From the NCBI GenBank assembly GCA_028564705.1, contig JAPXFQ010000997.1, positions 372,001 through 436,000 of the forward strand: a DNA stretch of 64,000 bases. Reading direction: 5' to 3'. A model generated the notes under the pieces. That model was not told where the DNA came from. It worked only from the letters and a program-made list of their open reading frames with translations, and did not search any database. The stretch comes from Apricaphanius iberus. Its lineage: Eukaryota > Chordata > Actinopteri > Cyprinodontiformes > Aphaniidae. Positions 23,039-36,502 of the stretch are shown in pieces. The position numbers and the translations under genes are program-made. The stretch's first letter is position 1. Each line of letters opens with the position of its first letter.

Positions 23039-26000
23039 AGCACACTTTACCAGAGGAAATGTGCCTTCAACAACCTGCAGAGTACAAGAAAAATGCTGTG
23101 TGGGAAGGAACTGGAACTGTATAGATGTTATTTTGCAGTTTTGGTTACTCGTCTTCAATCAGAGTGTAAATTTGTTTTTCATGCTTTAATGAACAAAAAA
23201 CCATGATGATGACATTCGCCTTTTGGAAACTTAAAAACACAATTATATTTCTAAATTAGTCACCTGTCTTTCGACTGCAATAATTGAAAACTGCCAGGGC
23301 GTTATTTCATTTCAAAGTCAGTTAGATCCATTTGACACTTGGTTTCTTCTTAGTTATTACAAGCTCTTATTTCTGTATTTTTCATCCACATCGCTGCTGT
23401 TAGAAAAAATTATCAGTGGTTCAAATGTTAATCTTTAACTAATTTAGTTCCCACTAATACTGTACTGCCCATTTGTTTGAAGAAATTACTTATCCCTTTG
23501 CTTTCAATTAAAAGAAGCAAAGACAAAATGAGAAACTCAAACTAATTGAGAAAAAAAGCAGGAAAAAGAAAAAAAATATTATAGTGAAAGAAAAGAATAG
23601 GAAATATAAATAGAATATGAAGCAATACGAATGCATTTGCTGCTATTGCGTTGTTTTAACCAAGGCTGGCTTGGTTTAAATAGGTTAAAAAAAGTAGTTT
23701 TGATAAAATCTTGTTTTTTTGCTGCCAACCAACAATACCTGTCAAAAAGTACACTAGAAGGACCTAGTAAAAGACTCAAACACCTGCATTGGAGAAAAAA
23801 AGCATTTTAAGCAAGTCTTGCCAATAAGAACAGAAAATCCAATAAAACTCTGAAGGCTAACCAAACTTAGACAGAGCAATGAAACCCAAAGACGACAACC
23901 GTCATATCAAAACAAACTAGTAATGAACCTCAGACGCCCCAACTAGGTGTGGTAGTCACACTGCTATAAGACTGTTGTTTATCTGCCTTGGATTGCAACA
24001 CCACAGGAAAACTCACATCTTCAGGTTAACAGCGCTACATCATTGCCTTCCCCTGAACTAACCCTGAAGCATAAAACTAGATCGTCTGCTAAGCCGGACT
24101 GCCATAATTTAGTGACACATTGAAAAATCCCATGGCATGGATATCACTACTACGAAATGCAATAAAGCAATTATTTATAAATAGTTTTGCAATAAGCATA
24201 ATATCCTGATCTTTTTTTTTCACTCAGATTAACTTGTACTGTTTCCATTATTTAGACACTTTTTGTAGTTTGTGTCTGTATTTCTTCATTGCAATGCTCA
24301 GCGCATTCATATATCTGTCAGACATCCTTTAACTTTGGTATGGTAGCATATGCTGAATGATTGGGTTCTGTAACTGAAATAATCACCGTAAGCAAGTAAT
24401 TTGCCTTGCCTATGTTTAGTATTGAAATTACCCAAGGAATCGTTCCAGCATTGGAACCTGGAATGGAACCTACAAGCTTCCGATTGCAGCATGGCTTCTT
24501 GCAATTGGAGTTTATAAAACTGATAGCTGAATGGATTTCTAATTAATTTCTAACTCAACCAAGAAATATTGGACTAATTACAGACACTCATATTTAAGTA
24601 AACTTTAAGTTTAGGATGATTATTAAGATTAGGAAAAAATTAAAACAAGTTAGGCCAAAAGTAGCCTAACATACTCTGTCGTGATTTAGCAGAACACTGA
24701 ATTTTACAGCTTTAATTCTAATGCACATGCACTATACATCATATCAAAGCAGAAGCAAGCAACTCACTAGAGTTTTTTAAAGCAACTATAAACTTCAGTG
24801 CTGTTTTAATTTTTGGTTGACTCATATTATCTACAATAAGAACCTTTAAAGGTTGAATGTGGACATTTTTTCTTAAAAACTATTTAAAAATGTAATACTT
24901 CAACGCGGAGTTTAGAGTTGTGCAGAATGAAAGTGCACCCTTTCCTTTAAACGTTATATTTAACCTAAAATCATAAAAAAAGATAACTTTTTCCGACCAC
25001 CATATATTTAAGTATTCCAGCCAACAGCGGAGCACCATTGTATGTTGCCAAATACTATTGTAAACAACTGCACGGAGCAGCGAGGCATGTACTGTAAAAA
25101 ATTATTTTTATTGTTATTGCAGCTACAACCTCAATACACTCGATGTCGCTTTGGTGCCCATGTTCCATATTCAACGTATAAGATAACTAAAAACATGTTA
25201 AGATAGGAAATAACACGATGGCAGTTTTAAGACCCATAAACCACATGCGTGTGCTCCAACATGATGGAAAACTAATTTTAGTCATAACTGTTTAGGGATA
25301 AGTCAAACTTCCGAGCTCGATAGTTGTAGATCATGACAGTAAGGCTGTACAATGTAAGTTTTAATTGATGCTGGACTGTAAGACTTCGTGAGATTTTGAC
25401 TGAGACGCTATTCCAACCACGGAAGAATGGAAATGTATTAATTTTTATTTTTTAATATACTAAGACTGAAACAAGAAGAGGAGGATCATGAGGAACAGGA
25501 GAGAACTTTGTAATATTTAAAGACTGAAAATTGACTGGTAGTCTGTACAGAACTTTCTGTTAGAAGAATAAAACGTATCAAGAAGGTTCCCATGCCTCAG
25601 GTGAGACGATGGGAAGGTTTTTAAAAAAGGACTTTCTGATCACTTTTTATACTGGTTAAGTTAAGTTAAATTTCGTTTATGTCAAAGATGCAAGGTGTTT
25701 TAGGTTGATTGTTGAGATATATTTTTGTTAGAAGTAAATGGTATATATCTCATGTCCTTACATCTTTACCTGCACTGACAAAGAGCCGCTCACTTTGGTA
25801 TCTAACCAATCCAACAAATGTGTAATTGGTTACAGAATTTGGATGAAATATTTCACTTGAACACGAAGTAGAAATCCACCTGTTTTATTTCCCATAAGCC
25901 TGATTGACCATTCCTTTCTGCTAGCTGGTCACTCCTGGTCTAACTCTGTCTCTACAACGTTTCCTGTTTATTCCACCAAGATGTTGGCAGCGAATGCGCT

Positions 26001-28424
26001 TTACTCTTTTTCACAGTTTTTTTATTTTTTTTTAACCAAGCTTTCTAGTGATATGTGTGCATGTCATTTTGATTTCTGGCTCCTCTAAACGAGCCATTTG
26101 ATTTCACCACCCCGGGATTTAGTGTGGAGCAGATTAAAAGGGTCTGTCGTTCCAGGCAGCCTCAGAATTTTATACAGGCTGAAATACACACACTCACACA
26201 CACTAATACAGTCTCAGCTTTTCACACCTTGGGCATAATGTTTTCTCTGGTCTCTTTTATGTTTTTAAAATGGGTCGATTGTTGCAAAATGCAAATATGT
26301 TCCTGGACCAAATCAAATATATATTTTTTTATTTTTACAAAAAAATAAAAACAATTGCAGATAACAATATAAAGCCGAATGAAAGCATCTTCCTTTTATT
26401 ACCTCCTAAACTGCAAACATCTAGATCTAAATACTACAATAATCCAAAGAAACATGCATAGAGTTCTTTTATTTTCGTTTCATGCTTATTTTTTTATTCT
26501 TTTCCTGACTCGCATTAATTATTTGTTACCAAGAATGCATCAGCTGAAGAGCATTACCAGTGTTCTGTAGTTTCGGATTTTAGAACACGCATTAGTCATA
26601 TACTGATTAGATTACTGCTTTACTGTCCTCCTAAAAAGAATACGGTCCTCCAAAAATAATGCATTTTAGTGACACAAATTCTAATAAGGACCAGAAAGAG
26701 AGCTTATCTTAACTTCCTGTATGGATTACAATTGATTATTACCAGGGGTCTTGTATGTCTTCCAGTTTCTAATAATTGCTCCCCTAGTTGATTTCTTCAC
26801 ACCAAGCTGCACCAATGTGGCCAAAGATGACATTGATGAACCCAGGACACTTGTGTCAAGTATATATATATATATGTAAATATTGTATTGGGTTATGTTC
26901 TAAAAAATAATTAGCAACAGGAGAAATCTGCGAAGTAGTCATCTTTATTTTTTTACAACTATTAAATATGTTTTAAGCGTGTAAAGCCTAGTTTCAACAC
27001 TTTTTAAGTTCAAAAATTTGTTTTAGTGAGGCACCACAGTGTATGCATATATATATAAAATATATATAAAAGCAGCTCGGGATGCTGAAATACCTTGCAG
27101 TTGATTGGCTGTTCCTCAAAAGATAAGGACGATCGTCGATTTTAGCTTCAGCCATAGTGCTAACATGCTAACATGGTGTGCAATAATGCGTATTCAGTTA
27201 TTTTTGGTGTTTTAACTATTAAAAGAGCCAGTTTAAAAAAAAATTATGAGGGGTCTCAATTAGTTGGGGATTTAATCTCACTTGTGACTGGATTTTTCTT
27301 CTTCACACAGCGTTGAACTGATTTATTCAAAATGGGAATAATCCACTATTCTTACTTAGTGTGTGAATCAAATCCAACTCAATTCACGAGCAACCCTTTG
27401 AATACAGTTTCACTTTGTTCCTTTCATCTATAATTTACCACAGCATGTATTCGGCCGTTAATATCGACCGAAACAGATGCAACTTTTTATGACCTGCTCC
27501 TGTGAAAAGCGAGCCAAACTGATGGAGCGACATAGGAGGTTTTATCCTTTCCTGACCTCAGGAAGGGGAGGAAAAACACTAGACAGCTGTGGTTTTATCT
27601 TTTCCCAGTGTTGTGAGTTTTTTTCTTTTTCTTCTTGTGCCTAATATTTTTCTATTGGCTGTGGATTGTAGAAAATACAAAAGCTTTAAAGGACAAGATC
27701 TTATCACTTTTATATTTTTACTTTAACTTCTGGCTTTAGGACCTTTAAAGCATTGAGAAAGCAGCCTCAGGAGATTAAGGTGGATCATGCTTCCGATTTA
27801 AGCCTCAGCAAAGCTGCATTCTTACAGATTTTCTCGTGTAATATTCTTTATTTATTGACCTTGACTTTTAAATTGTTTTTGTGTCTTAGTTTCATCGATT
27901 TTGCAGCTATTACTATCTTTAACTGTTCTTTTCAGTTGTCTTTATTGTTTTTTTTATTGTGTTTTTTAATATTCCAAATCCTGTAATACTTTACGGGTCT
28001 TTGTTTGACAGTCTTTGAAACTGTCACTTGTGCATTTTTCAAAATGAAATGACTGTATTTTTGTTTTGTTTTCTAAGACAAGCTCATCATACTGGAGAGA
28101 TAATTAAACAGGCCTTGTCAGCTCGTCTTCTGTTTCTGAAAGTTGCTCAGGAGGCACAGATTTCTGCTTTAATTCACATTCAAAGTCACCCATTTGATAG
28201 ACGCTGAGCCGGGATGAACTCGATAAACCTCGGTCATAAACAGCAATCAGTGTTTTGGCATCGAGATATGAAATCAGGGTTCTTACGCAGTCATGAAACA
28301 TCTGTAATCTGAATTTGGTATCTTGCCAGTTTTGCTTAATTGGGGGAAAAATTGTGGGAAATATGTATATTGCTGGAATTTATTTTTCTATCCATTCATG
28401 TAAAAGTCCTTTTAAAAAAAAGTT
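23039..28424. other. gene-free intron sequence
   Basis: More than 5 kb without a recognised exon. It contains short (AT)n runs at 26858-26876 and 27048-27070. No mobile element ends were recognised. Open frames on either strand have no domain. Confidence 0.45.
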
Positions 28425-28600
28425 TTTTTTTGAAAGGCTTTACTTGAAAGTGGACAGCACAGTAAAGGGGGACAGAGAAGTCGGGGAAGACAAAAGTCCA
28501 CCGGGTGGTAATTGAACCAGGGACAACGGCATCATGGTCTGGTGCCTCTGTATATGAGGCACCTGTAGTAACTACTGTGCTACATGAAGCCTTGTAAAAC
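28425..28600 (+). mobile_element. SINE-like teleost repeat
   Basis: Ordered blocks 'gacagagaagtcggggaaga', 'ggtggtaattgaaccaggga', 'atatgaggcacctgtagtaa', 'ctactgtgctacatg' resemble a widespread fish repeat ending in a tRNA-like, antisense-reading tail ('gaacc.ggg ... ctaccaactgtgct'). This copy is heavily mutated. Confidence 0.45.
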
Positions 28601-30311
28601 TCCTTTTTTCCCCTGTTTGTTTTCTTTCTAGGCATTCTTTATATAACACACACAATGGCGGCATATTAGGGTAATACTCCAGCCATAGTTTGTCTTACTA
28701 ATGTGGCATGGCAGCATGACGATGCGGGAATATTGCAGCATTTGTGCCAGCAAGCTTGATAGTAATGTCACTGCAATCTTACCGCAACACAGGTCTTATG
28801 AATAATGATCAGGCCTTATTGCCCTAACAGAGGGTGATGTTATGATGTCGTGTGGAATGTCCGCCAAGCCCTGTTTGGCAACTGTATGTAAAGTGCAAGT
28901 AAACACGTTAAGTTCATTTAGGACTTGTAAACTGTATCAGCTGAAAGGGACAACTGGAACTTCTGACATTTAGAAGTGAAGAGCAGATGGCCAGACAGTT
29001 TACAGGGAGTGTGAAGGAACAACACTTTTTGGAGGGGCTCACAAAAAGACTTCAGACGCAGGACTTTAATCAGGATAAAAACAAGATATGTCCTACTCTT
29101 CCGTCTCACAATTATTATGCAACCTGTATTTTGACAGCTAGGACATCACCCCCATACTCCTTTTATGTTGCAATCCTTTGTGAAAAACACCTGATCACAG
29201 CACATTATTGCAACAGACTGAGCACTTACGGATGACCAAAAGGCTCCCTCATGCTGGTATTGTCTTTTGAAACAGCCTCCTGCACACAACAATTCTCTGA
29301 AACGCTTCGAACTTACAGTGGAATATCGCTAGAGATTTATAAAAAATCATTGGTGAAATGAAGGAGTTTTGTGTTGCCCCGTTAACTCCCATTATTTGGA
29401 TAGACGCTGATCGTGAATGGATATAAACTTCTTCTAAAAAACTCCAAGTGGCTCCAAACTTTTCTGCATGAGTAAATGAATGTAATGCATGCCAAAATAA
29501 GGTACAAGTTGCAAAAATCTGTAGTTTCCCTTTAACTGTGAAGTAGAAGGAAAAGATGAGGACTATTCTATTTTGCAAGCTTATCTAAACCAGTTAAGAT
29601 GGAAAATCAATATTAGTTATAAGCGTTTGTACAAAACATTCTTTTTTTTTTCTTTAGAAATAACTGTCTTCCACTTTATCTTGGTCTATCTCCTGAAATC
29701 ACAAAAAATAAGCTTCTGTTTGTCATGCTGAAGTGTTCTAGGCACAGTAAAAATATGATAAATGAATATAAGTGTATATTTTTGTTTGTAACAAACACCT
29801 GTCTGAGAAGTTGTAATAAAAGGGACAGCAAATACTGCTTGTTTTGTATATTTGGGAAAAGTTTTTGTGAAGCTTACAAAGCCCTGTAGCAACAATTATA
29901 ATTATATTCAGCGCACAGGAGGCAGCCAAAAATTATTAACATGGTAGAACAAATTCTACCAAACAAGGCGGCTTAGATAGACGGGTCAACAAAACACCCC
30001 CTGTCTATAGCTATATGTCCTTCCCTCCATGGTTTTCAGCTGTATTTCTTGTGTTTTGTTCGTACATGTGGCAATGAATATCTCACGTCTTTATCAGAAT
30101 CTCATGAAAGTTGGAACCAAGATGAAGTTGGAACAGCAGCAGGAGCTCGTGTCCTAACAGGACATCAATAGGACTTGTAAAAACTACTCAAAGAACAAGA
30201 TGTTGTGAGGTGTTCATATGGCCTTCAAGTTTGTTCTGATTCTGACCTAGCCAGACAGATACTCAACAACAAACAGACACAACAGAGTATTCATCATATT
30301 CTGGCATCAGT
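28601..30311. other. gene-free intron sequence
   Basis: No exon, RNA gene or repeat recognised. Confidence 0.45.
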
Positions 30312-30359
30312 TTCTTAGCACTGGCTTGGTCACAATTCTTAGCACAGGCTTGGTCACAA
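30312..30359. repeat. 24-bp tandem duplication
   Basis: Two adjacent copies of TTCTTAGCAC(T/A)GGCTTGGTCACAA, differing at one base. Confidence 0.9.
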
Positions 30360-30368
30360 TGTTACAAT

Positions 30369-30480
30369 TAGGGATGCAACGATACCACATTTTAAGTATC
30401 AGTTAACTTTAATGAGTATAAGTACTTTAGAACGTATTAGCATGATACCAGTATTGATATAGGTTAATGTTCCCTCTAAT
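30369..30480 (+). mobile_element. hAT MITE, short or truncated copy
   Basis: Starts TAGGGATGCAACGATACC, the same end as at 63905 and similar to 3524. A degenerate opposite end may be present just before 30480, where another element begins. Confidence 0.55.
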
Positions 30481-30915
30481 ACTGCATTCAGATCGCACAC
30501 TTTGTCTGCGTCAAGCAACGCTTCCAACGCATGTACTTTGACGTATATACATTTTTTGAGCTGAAGCTTGCAAAGCACATGGGCAGCCCTTTCTCTGCCG
30601 AATGTTTAAAGTACTAATGGATCCTGATTGGCTAGACATCTGCGACGTCAAATGACTTCACTACAGTGAGACTGATTAGTTGCTGCACTGCATGAAGTGC
30701 GTTAAGTCCGTCGAAAGTTCAGCTTGCTGAACTTCTGCGTTGCTTGTGTCTCCTACGTTGCCACTGGAAACGCAAGTTATTCTTGAAAAGTTGGCAGAGC
30801 CAAAGCACACACCGCAGAGACTCTGACGCACCTCTGACTGACTCGACCGTAGACTTTACATGTAATCTTGGCGCAACTGACGCTGCAGTTTGGGGCGTTG
30901 TGAACGCAGCATAAT
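30481..30915. mobile_element. MITE family B, copy 1
   Basis: Left end ACTGCATTCAGATCGCAC and right end, reversed, ATGCTGCGTTCACAACGC form an inverted repeat. The right half (TAGACTTTACATGTAATCTTGG, then 'gaacgcagcataa') is shared with the nested copy at 55017-55279. No coding capacity. The target duplication is unclear. Confidence 0.5.
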
Positions 30916-30920
30916 TCTTC

Positions 30921-32078
30921 ATGTGTCTGAGCAAACTCACTAACCCCGAGGGTGGTATCCAATTCGTTACATATAGACGCATGGTTAGGAGTCTGATCTT
31001 GCGTCCATATGTGACGAGTTGGGAGTCAGGATGCGTTAACCCAACATTGGCCCTAATGCTCAAAATACATGCAAATGTGTGAGGACCTTAAAATGTTTTC
31101 CCAGTGCATTTTCTGGGAAAAAAGAAAGAAGCTAAGATCCACATGTAACAACCGACCCCTGGAGCAGTGAAACAACCAACCCCAAGTGACATCTTGACAA
31201 AATATTTTAACTAGCTAACTGAATGAGAGCTCAAACAAAGCCCTCATCCTAGATGTTTTGATTTAGTATTGTTTTCTAAAGTTAGTAACTTACAAACCCT
31301 TATTACAAAAAATAACACTAACATGAAAAACTCTGACCCCTACAAATTCCCTTTTTTCACCTGTTGTGTGTTCAAATAAAAAAAATCAATAGTGCAAAAT
31401 GACTAGATTAATAGGCAAAATGTTTGATATCAAAATCAAATCACAGAGCCCTCTAGTATGACTATAATAAGAAATACGACAACCAGCCCCAGTATCCCCT
31501 ACTACAAATTGGGTGTGTCTCTAGAGGTACTCAGATTTAATTTTTGCATAAGCCACTTACAAGGTCAATAGAAAGCCATGATGTACATCTAATAAGCCAC
31601 AGACAAGAAAGCCAATAAGAGTGGACCAGAGAAAAAAAAATATATATATATATACAACATCCCTCTCCAGTTCATTATGGGTCATCCCACAGTGTTTCCA
31701 GACCACAATGGATATAAAGTTCCTGTAGTAAGTTATGGATATGCCCTGAAGTCTACCCCCAGTAAGAAATGCACAGCAACTCTTCAGAGGGAGAAACCTA
31801 GGGTCTATTCAGATCAAACAAGCTTGAACGACTTTAACAAACTGCTTTCTAGTTGGAGTACCAGTGATTCATTCAGCTCATGTAAAAAATCCCCATTAAA
31901 ACAAGAGTTTTGCTTGTTGTCTTAGGTCTTTCCATATCATGACAGGCCAGAGAATCCCCACAATCTGGCTGTTCTTTTCTCTGTCCTACCATCAATCTTG
32001 AAGAAGACACCAGCCCACTTGAACTCTTCCACTTGAATCAGAAAAAAAAACAAAAAACTTATTTTAGTTGCCTGAAAG
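30921..32078 (+). repeat. left arm of long inverted repeat
   Basis: About 1.16 kb that recurs in reverse complement at 34731-36136 along its whole length. Fixed points are CCACAATGGATATAAAGTTC (31706) and TTTTAGTTGCCTGAAA (about 32063-32078). The arm includes an A-run plus (TA)n block at 31631-31655 mirrored on the right, and the terminal hairpin at 30959-31022. No domain was recognised in its open frames. Confidence 0.85.
30959..31022. repeat. terminal 64-bp hairpin module, copy 1
   Basis: Arms 30959-30981 and 31000-31022 (23 bases each) pair around an 18-base loop. The core is TGCGTCCATATGTGACGAG. The same module appears inverted at 36029-36092 and again at 36503-36566. Confidence 0.8.
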
Positions 32079-34730
32079 TTTTACTTTTTTTTATTGTAGT
32101 CTTATTTGCATACCTGTCTCTTCTTTAATCTTGAACCTTCTTTAATCTTGAACTCTTAATGAGTGCTTTAATTTTTATCTGTTAATGCAATCACAATGAC
32201 CTGTACTATATATTTTTGTCTGTCAAATCAAAAGTCACATGGAACCTCAAAAGTCTGCATGAGGCTTTTACTCACAGACATTCTCTGCCTCGCTGTGCTC
32301 ACTGTCTTGCTGCAGTCCTGTCTCCTCCCACAGAACGTCATCCCCCTACCATCCATCCATCCATCCATCTTCCTCCGCTTATTTGGGGTCGGGTCGTGGG
32401 GGCAGTAGCTTAGCAGGTAGACCCAGACTTCCCTCTCCCTGTCCACTTCGGCCAGCCCCTCGCGAGGAATCCCGAGGCGCTCCAAGGCAAGCCAGGTGGG
32501 ATGTCCCTGGAACACCTCATCAGGCAGGAGTCCAGGAGGCATCCTGACCAGATGCCCGAGCCACCTCAACTGGCTCCTCTCAGTGTGGAGGAGCAGCGGC
32601 TCTACTCTGAGTCCCCTCTGGATGACCGAGCTTCTCACCCTATCTCTAATTCATTTGATATGCAGCACCTTTTACAGCCAATGATTTTGTTTTCTGGTGT
32701 TAATTCATCCCATGCCTGGAGGAATCATTTACAAAGCTGGTTTAAGAATTTTTCCAGATGGTGTAAGTGCTTGATCACCGGACAGAAGTCACTCTGGCAC
32801 CCTCTGCTGTTGCGGTTGTGTAAAAACAACTATCAGCATGTGTCAAATGCTTAGGCTAACCCTCCTCTCCATGGAAGAGTAAGCAGCACATTACAGGAGC
32901 AGCACGTCATACGCAGTTGATAGCCAAAGTCAATAGAACCCTTTCCACCGGAGGCGAAAGCAGCGTGAGTCTACCGCGGTTCAGGATGTAGGGCGTAATG
33001 TTGTGGCACTTCTCTAAATGTATGCAGCAGTACTATTTTTCACATGGTAAGCTTCTGAAACGTGTAAATTTCGACATTTTGGATAGGGGAAGACAGAAAG
33101 TCAGACACCTTGGCATCCGGAAATTTTCAAAATAAAAGAAATGTGTTGCTTTCCAGTTGCTTTACTTTTTATTTCTAACCCATATGCATGCTGATTACTC
33201 TCTTGAAATTAGAGGTAAGTGTCACAAAGTAATCCAACAAACATTATGTTATTATTATTATTGTTACTATTCTTTTTAAATACTTTTTTGTCCTCCAATG
33301 ACAAAGCAACTTGCGGATGAGCAAAACTGGAGATAGACATTTTTCATTCCATGGTTACATGTGATGTTTCCATTGTCTGTGGGGATGTTATTTTAGTACT
33401 TAATTTTATAACCTTAAGTGAAGGAAATAAGAGGTTTTCTTTTGATAAAATTATGTTGAAAAACTTCTCAATCCACTCTCAATGTATGTCAATTTATAAC
33501 TGTTGTAGAGTCAGGGATACCGGTTCCCGAATAATTGTCATCTTTGACCATTTTGTTTTTGGAACAGTGACACAAAAATCTAAACAATCGAAGTGCTCGT
33601 AGTTCCAGTCTGTAGTGTGGCAGCAGAGAGCGGTTTCAGCCTCAGAACAAGATCAAAACCCCAAGGAGATGTCATATGTCAGAGGTCAAAAAATGTGTCA
33701 AAAATCTCATGACAATGATGTATTCAACAAGGTATCTGATTACACTTGTTTTGTTTGTGAACAAAAATTTTCATGTCAGGTCAAACCTATCTTATTACCC
33801 GATCTCAAAATCCAATATGGCGGAGCCCTACTGGTTAAAATGCTGAAGATGATTTACTTGATATGTAATATCAGGGTTGCAGAATATTAGCAAAATGTGA
33901 CGTTGCAGTATATATTTTTTTTATTTCAACACAATAGCACCAATTACAATAAACGTAATGTTTTGTCATTGGTGACTAAGGTCTATATTATGTAGGGGTG
34001 GGAAGGTTCCCTTAAATCACTGTTTGAGACTTGATTGAGGATTTAAAACCACTGTTCAGTATGTTACCTGTACACTAATCAAGAAAAATAAAACAGATGA
34101 GCATGAAGTCTTTTTTTTTCTTTTTTACTTTGATTAGTATTAAACAAATAGCCTTTTTTCCTGAATACCTTCTTTTCAATTTCTGAAATTAACTGGATTT
34201 TTATTTTATGTTCTACAACTTAAGTTGAAAGTAAAGAACTGAGTGGAGATTTCACTGGATTTTCATTTGCAAATAAATAAAATTGCACAAGTAGATATAG
34301 CCAGAGTATAAGCCAATTTAACCACTTGAAAACAGTGTTAATATTTATCAATGTTTAAGTGATGTGTTGCTCATATTTGAGAACGAAGCATGATTAAATC
34401 CCTTTGGATTTCTTTTGATATTTCAACAGCCCATCTCTCAGCTGTACTTGAATGCAGCATGGGCATGCATTTTATACAAAATAAGGTTATTTTTCACCGT
34501 GTCAGTGTGTAAAACCATAAAGTCACCCAACTGTCTAAATACAGTATATTACTCAAGTTTGAATGCATGGCCCTCAAAGTAAAATATCCTTCTTAATATT
34601 GCATCCAAGAAATGTTGCAGTAATGCAAAACGGAAATTATTTTGGTATTTGAATACATAAAATGCAAAGACAATGTTATTTTCATTATTTGCTTACATTC
34701 TTAGTTTGTCACTAAGCTGTTAGCTTGATT
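32079..34730. other. spacer between the inverted arms
   Basis: About 2.65 kb holding the LINE fragment at 32340-32650 and otherwise AT-rich sequence. No transposase was recognised. Open frames at 33351-33890 have no domain. Confidence 0.5.
32340..32650 (-). mobile_element. 5'-truncated LINE, reverse transcriptase tail
   Basis: On the - strand a frame from about 32638 reads the C-terminal tail of a fish non-LTR retrotransposon reverse transcriptase: HTERSQLRWLGHLVRMPPG, then LERLGIP and REVWVYLL. It ends in KRRKMDGWMDG over an (ATGG)n tail at 32346-32370. The RGRPRTRW-type segment expected between PTW and LERLG is deleted. Only the last 110 or so codons were integrated or survive. Family of the Rex/RTE type; exact clade uncertain. 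Confidence 0.75.
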
Positions 34731-36136
34731 TTCAGGCAACTAAAATAAGTTTTTTGTTTTTTTTTTCTGATTCAAGTGGAAGAGTTCAAGTGGGCTGGTG
34801 TCTTCTTCAAGATTGATGGTAGGACAGAGAAAAGAACAGCCAGATTGTGGGGATGCTCTGGCCTGTCATGATATGGAAAGACTTAAGACAACAAGCAAAA
34901 CTCTTGTTTTAATGAGGATTTTTTACATGAGCTAGGTTCAATATTTGAGATGCCAATGAATCACTGGTACTCCAACTAGAAAGCAGTTTGTTAAAGTCGT
35001 TCAAGCTTGTTTGATCTGAATAGACCCTAGGTTTCTCCCTCATTTCTTACTGGGGGTAGACTTCAGGGCATATCCATAACTTGCTACAGGAACTTTATAT
35101 CCATTGTGGTCTGGAAACACTGTGGGATGACACATAATGAACTGGAGAGGGATGTTGTATATATATATATATATTTTTTTTTTTTCTCTGGTCCACTCTT
35201 ATTGGCTTTCTTGTCTGTGGCTTATTAGATGTACATCATGGCTTTCTATTGACCTTGTAAGTGGCTTAAGCAAAAATTAATTCTGAGTACCTCTAGAGAC
35301 ACACCCAATTTGTAGTAGGGGATACTGGGGCTGGTTGTCATTTTGCTTATTATAGTCATACTAGAGGGCTCTGTGATTTGATTTTGATATCAAACATTTT
35401 GCCTATTAATCTAGTCATTTTGCACTATTGATTTTTTTTATTTGAACACAACAGGTGAAAAAAGGGAATTTGTTGGGGTCAGAGTTTTTCATGTTAGTGT
35501 TATTTTTTGTAATAAGGGTTTGTAAGTTATTAGCTTTAGAAATATATACTAAATCAAAACATCTAGGATGAGGGCTTTGTTTGAGCTCACATTCAGTTAG
35601 CTAGTTAAAACATTTTGTCAAGATGTCACTTGGGGTTGGTTGTTTCACTGCTCCATGGGTTGTTTGTTACATGTGGATCTTAGCTTCTTTCTTTTTTCCC
35701 ACAAAAATGCACTGGGAAAACATTTTAACGTCCTCACACATTTGCATGCATTTTTAGCATTGGGGCCAATGTTGGGTTAACTTTTTTTGTGTTTACAATA
35801 AATAAAACAGGTAAAACCTATATATTCTTCAGAACTTTACATCCCATCACTTTACCACTTACCAGAATCATACATTCCTTTGTTAAATTTAAGAGATTGA
35901 ATACAAGGACATTAATTAATACTTATTCCTAGGCCAAATAATTTTTTTTTTACACTTTAATTAAAAAAGTTACACAATTTCATTAAACCCTATTGACAAT
36001 TATAGGGAAAACCAACGCATCCTGACTCCCAACTCATCACATATGGACGCAAGATCAGACTCCTAACCATGCGTCCATATGTAACGAATTGGGTACCCCC
36101 CTCGCGTAACTTTTTTGACGCGCTCAGAACAGGTTG
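34731..36136 (-). repeat. right arm of long inverted repeat
   Basis: Reverse complement of 30921-32078. It is longer because of an extra segment of about 230 bases near 35777-36010, placed between 'ttgggttaac' and 'aacgcatcc', which are contiguous in the left arm. Smaller differences include a 17-base block near 35040 missing here and an extra 30-odd bases near 34935. By eye most of the remaining arm is closely similar. Confidence 0.85.
36029..36092. repeat. terminal 64-bp hairpin module, copy 2
   Basis: Arms 36029-36051 and 36070-36092, in inverted orientation to copy 1. Confidence 0.8.
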
Positions 36137-36224
36137 TATGGTTGTTGTCCTTTATTGTAAACATCTGAAGTTTATTTTGTTTTAGAGCCGTTCGATCTAG
36201 CAGAATAACATACAGTACGTTGAG

Positions 36225-36375
36225 TTATCTAACCAATTTTAACCAACCCACAAGTTTTATCTTCTAGCTTTAAGGTCACAGAAGGACAAAAATACATTCT
36301 TATCTAACCGATTTTAACCAACCCACAGGTTTTATGTTCTAACCTTAAGGTCACAGAAGGACAAGACCACATTCT
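36225..36375 (+). repeat. tandem duplication of about 75 bp
   Basis: Two adjacent copies beginning TTATCTAACC(A/G)ATTTTAACC and both ending with 'ggtcacagaaggacaa' and 'acattct'. A few substitutions separate them. Confidence 0.88.
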
Positions 36376-36502
36376 TTAAAACAAGCAAGTAAGTAAATGG
36401 TTTCCTTGTTCTCCCCGTGTCGTCAATTACTGACGTCTAGGGATCTGTATAACATTAAATGGGAGCACCCAGCACGTCACAAAAATGACGCGAGGCGGGT
36501 AA

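Noticed and set aside
32228..32854. Several overlapping frames on both strands that could be read as genes
   Set aside because: They are explained by the LINE reverse-transcriptase tail and its shadow frames.
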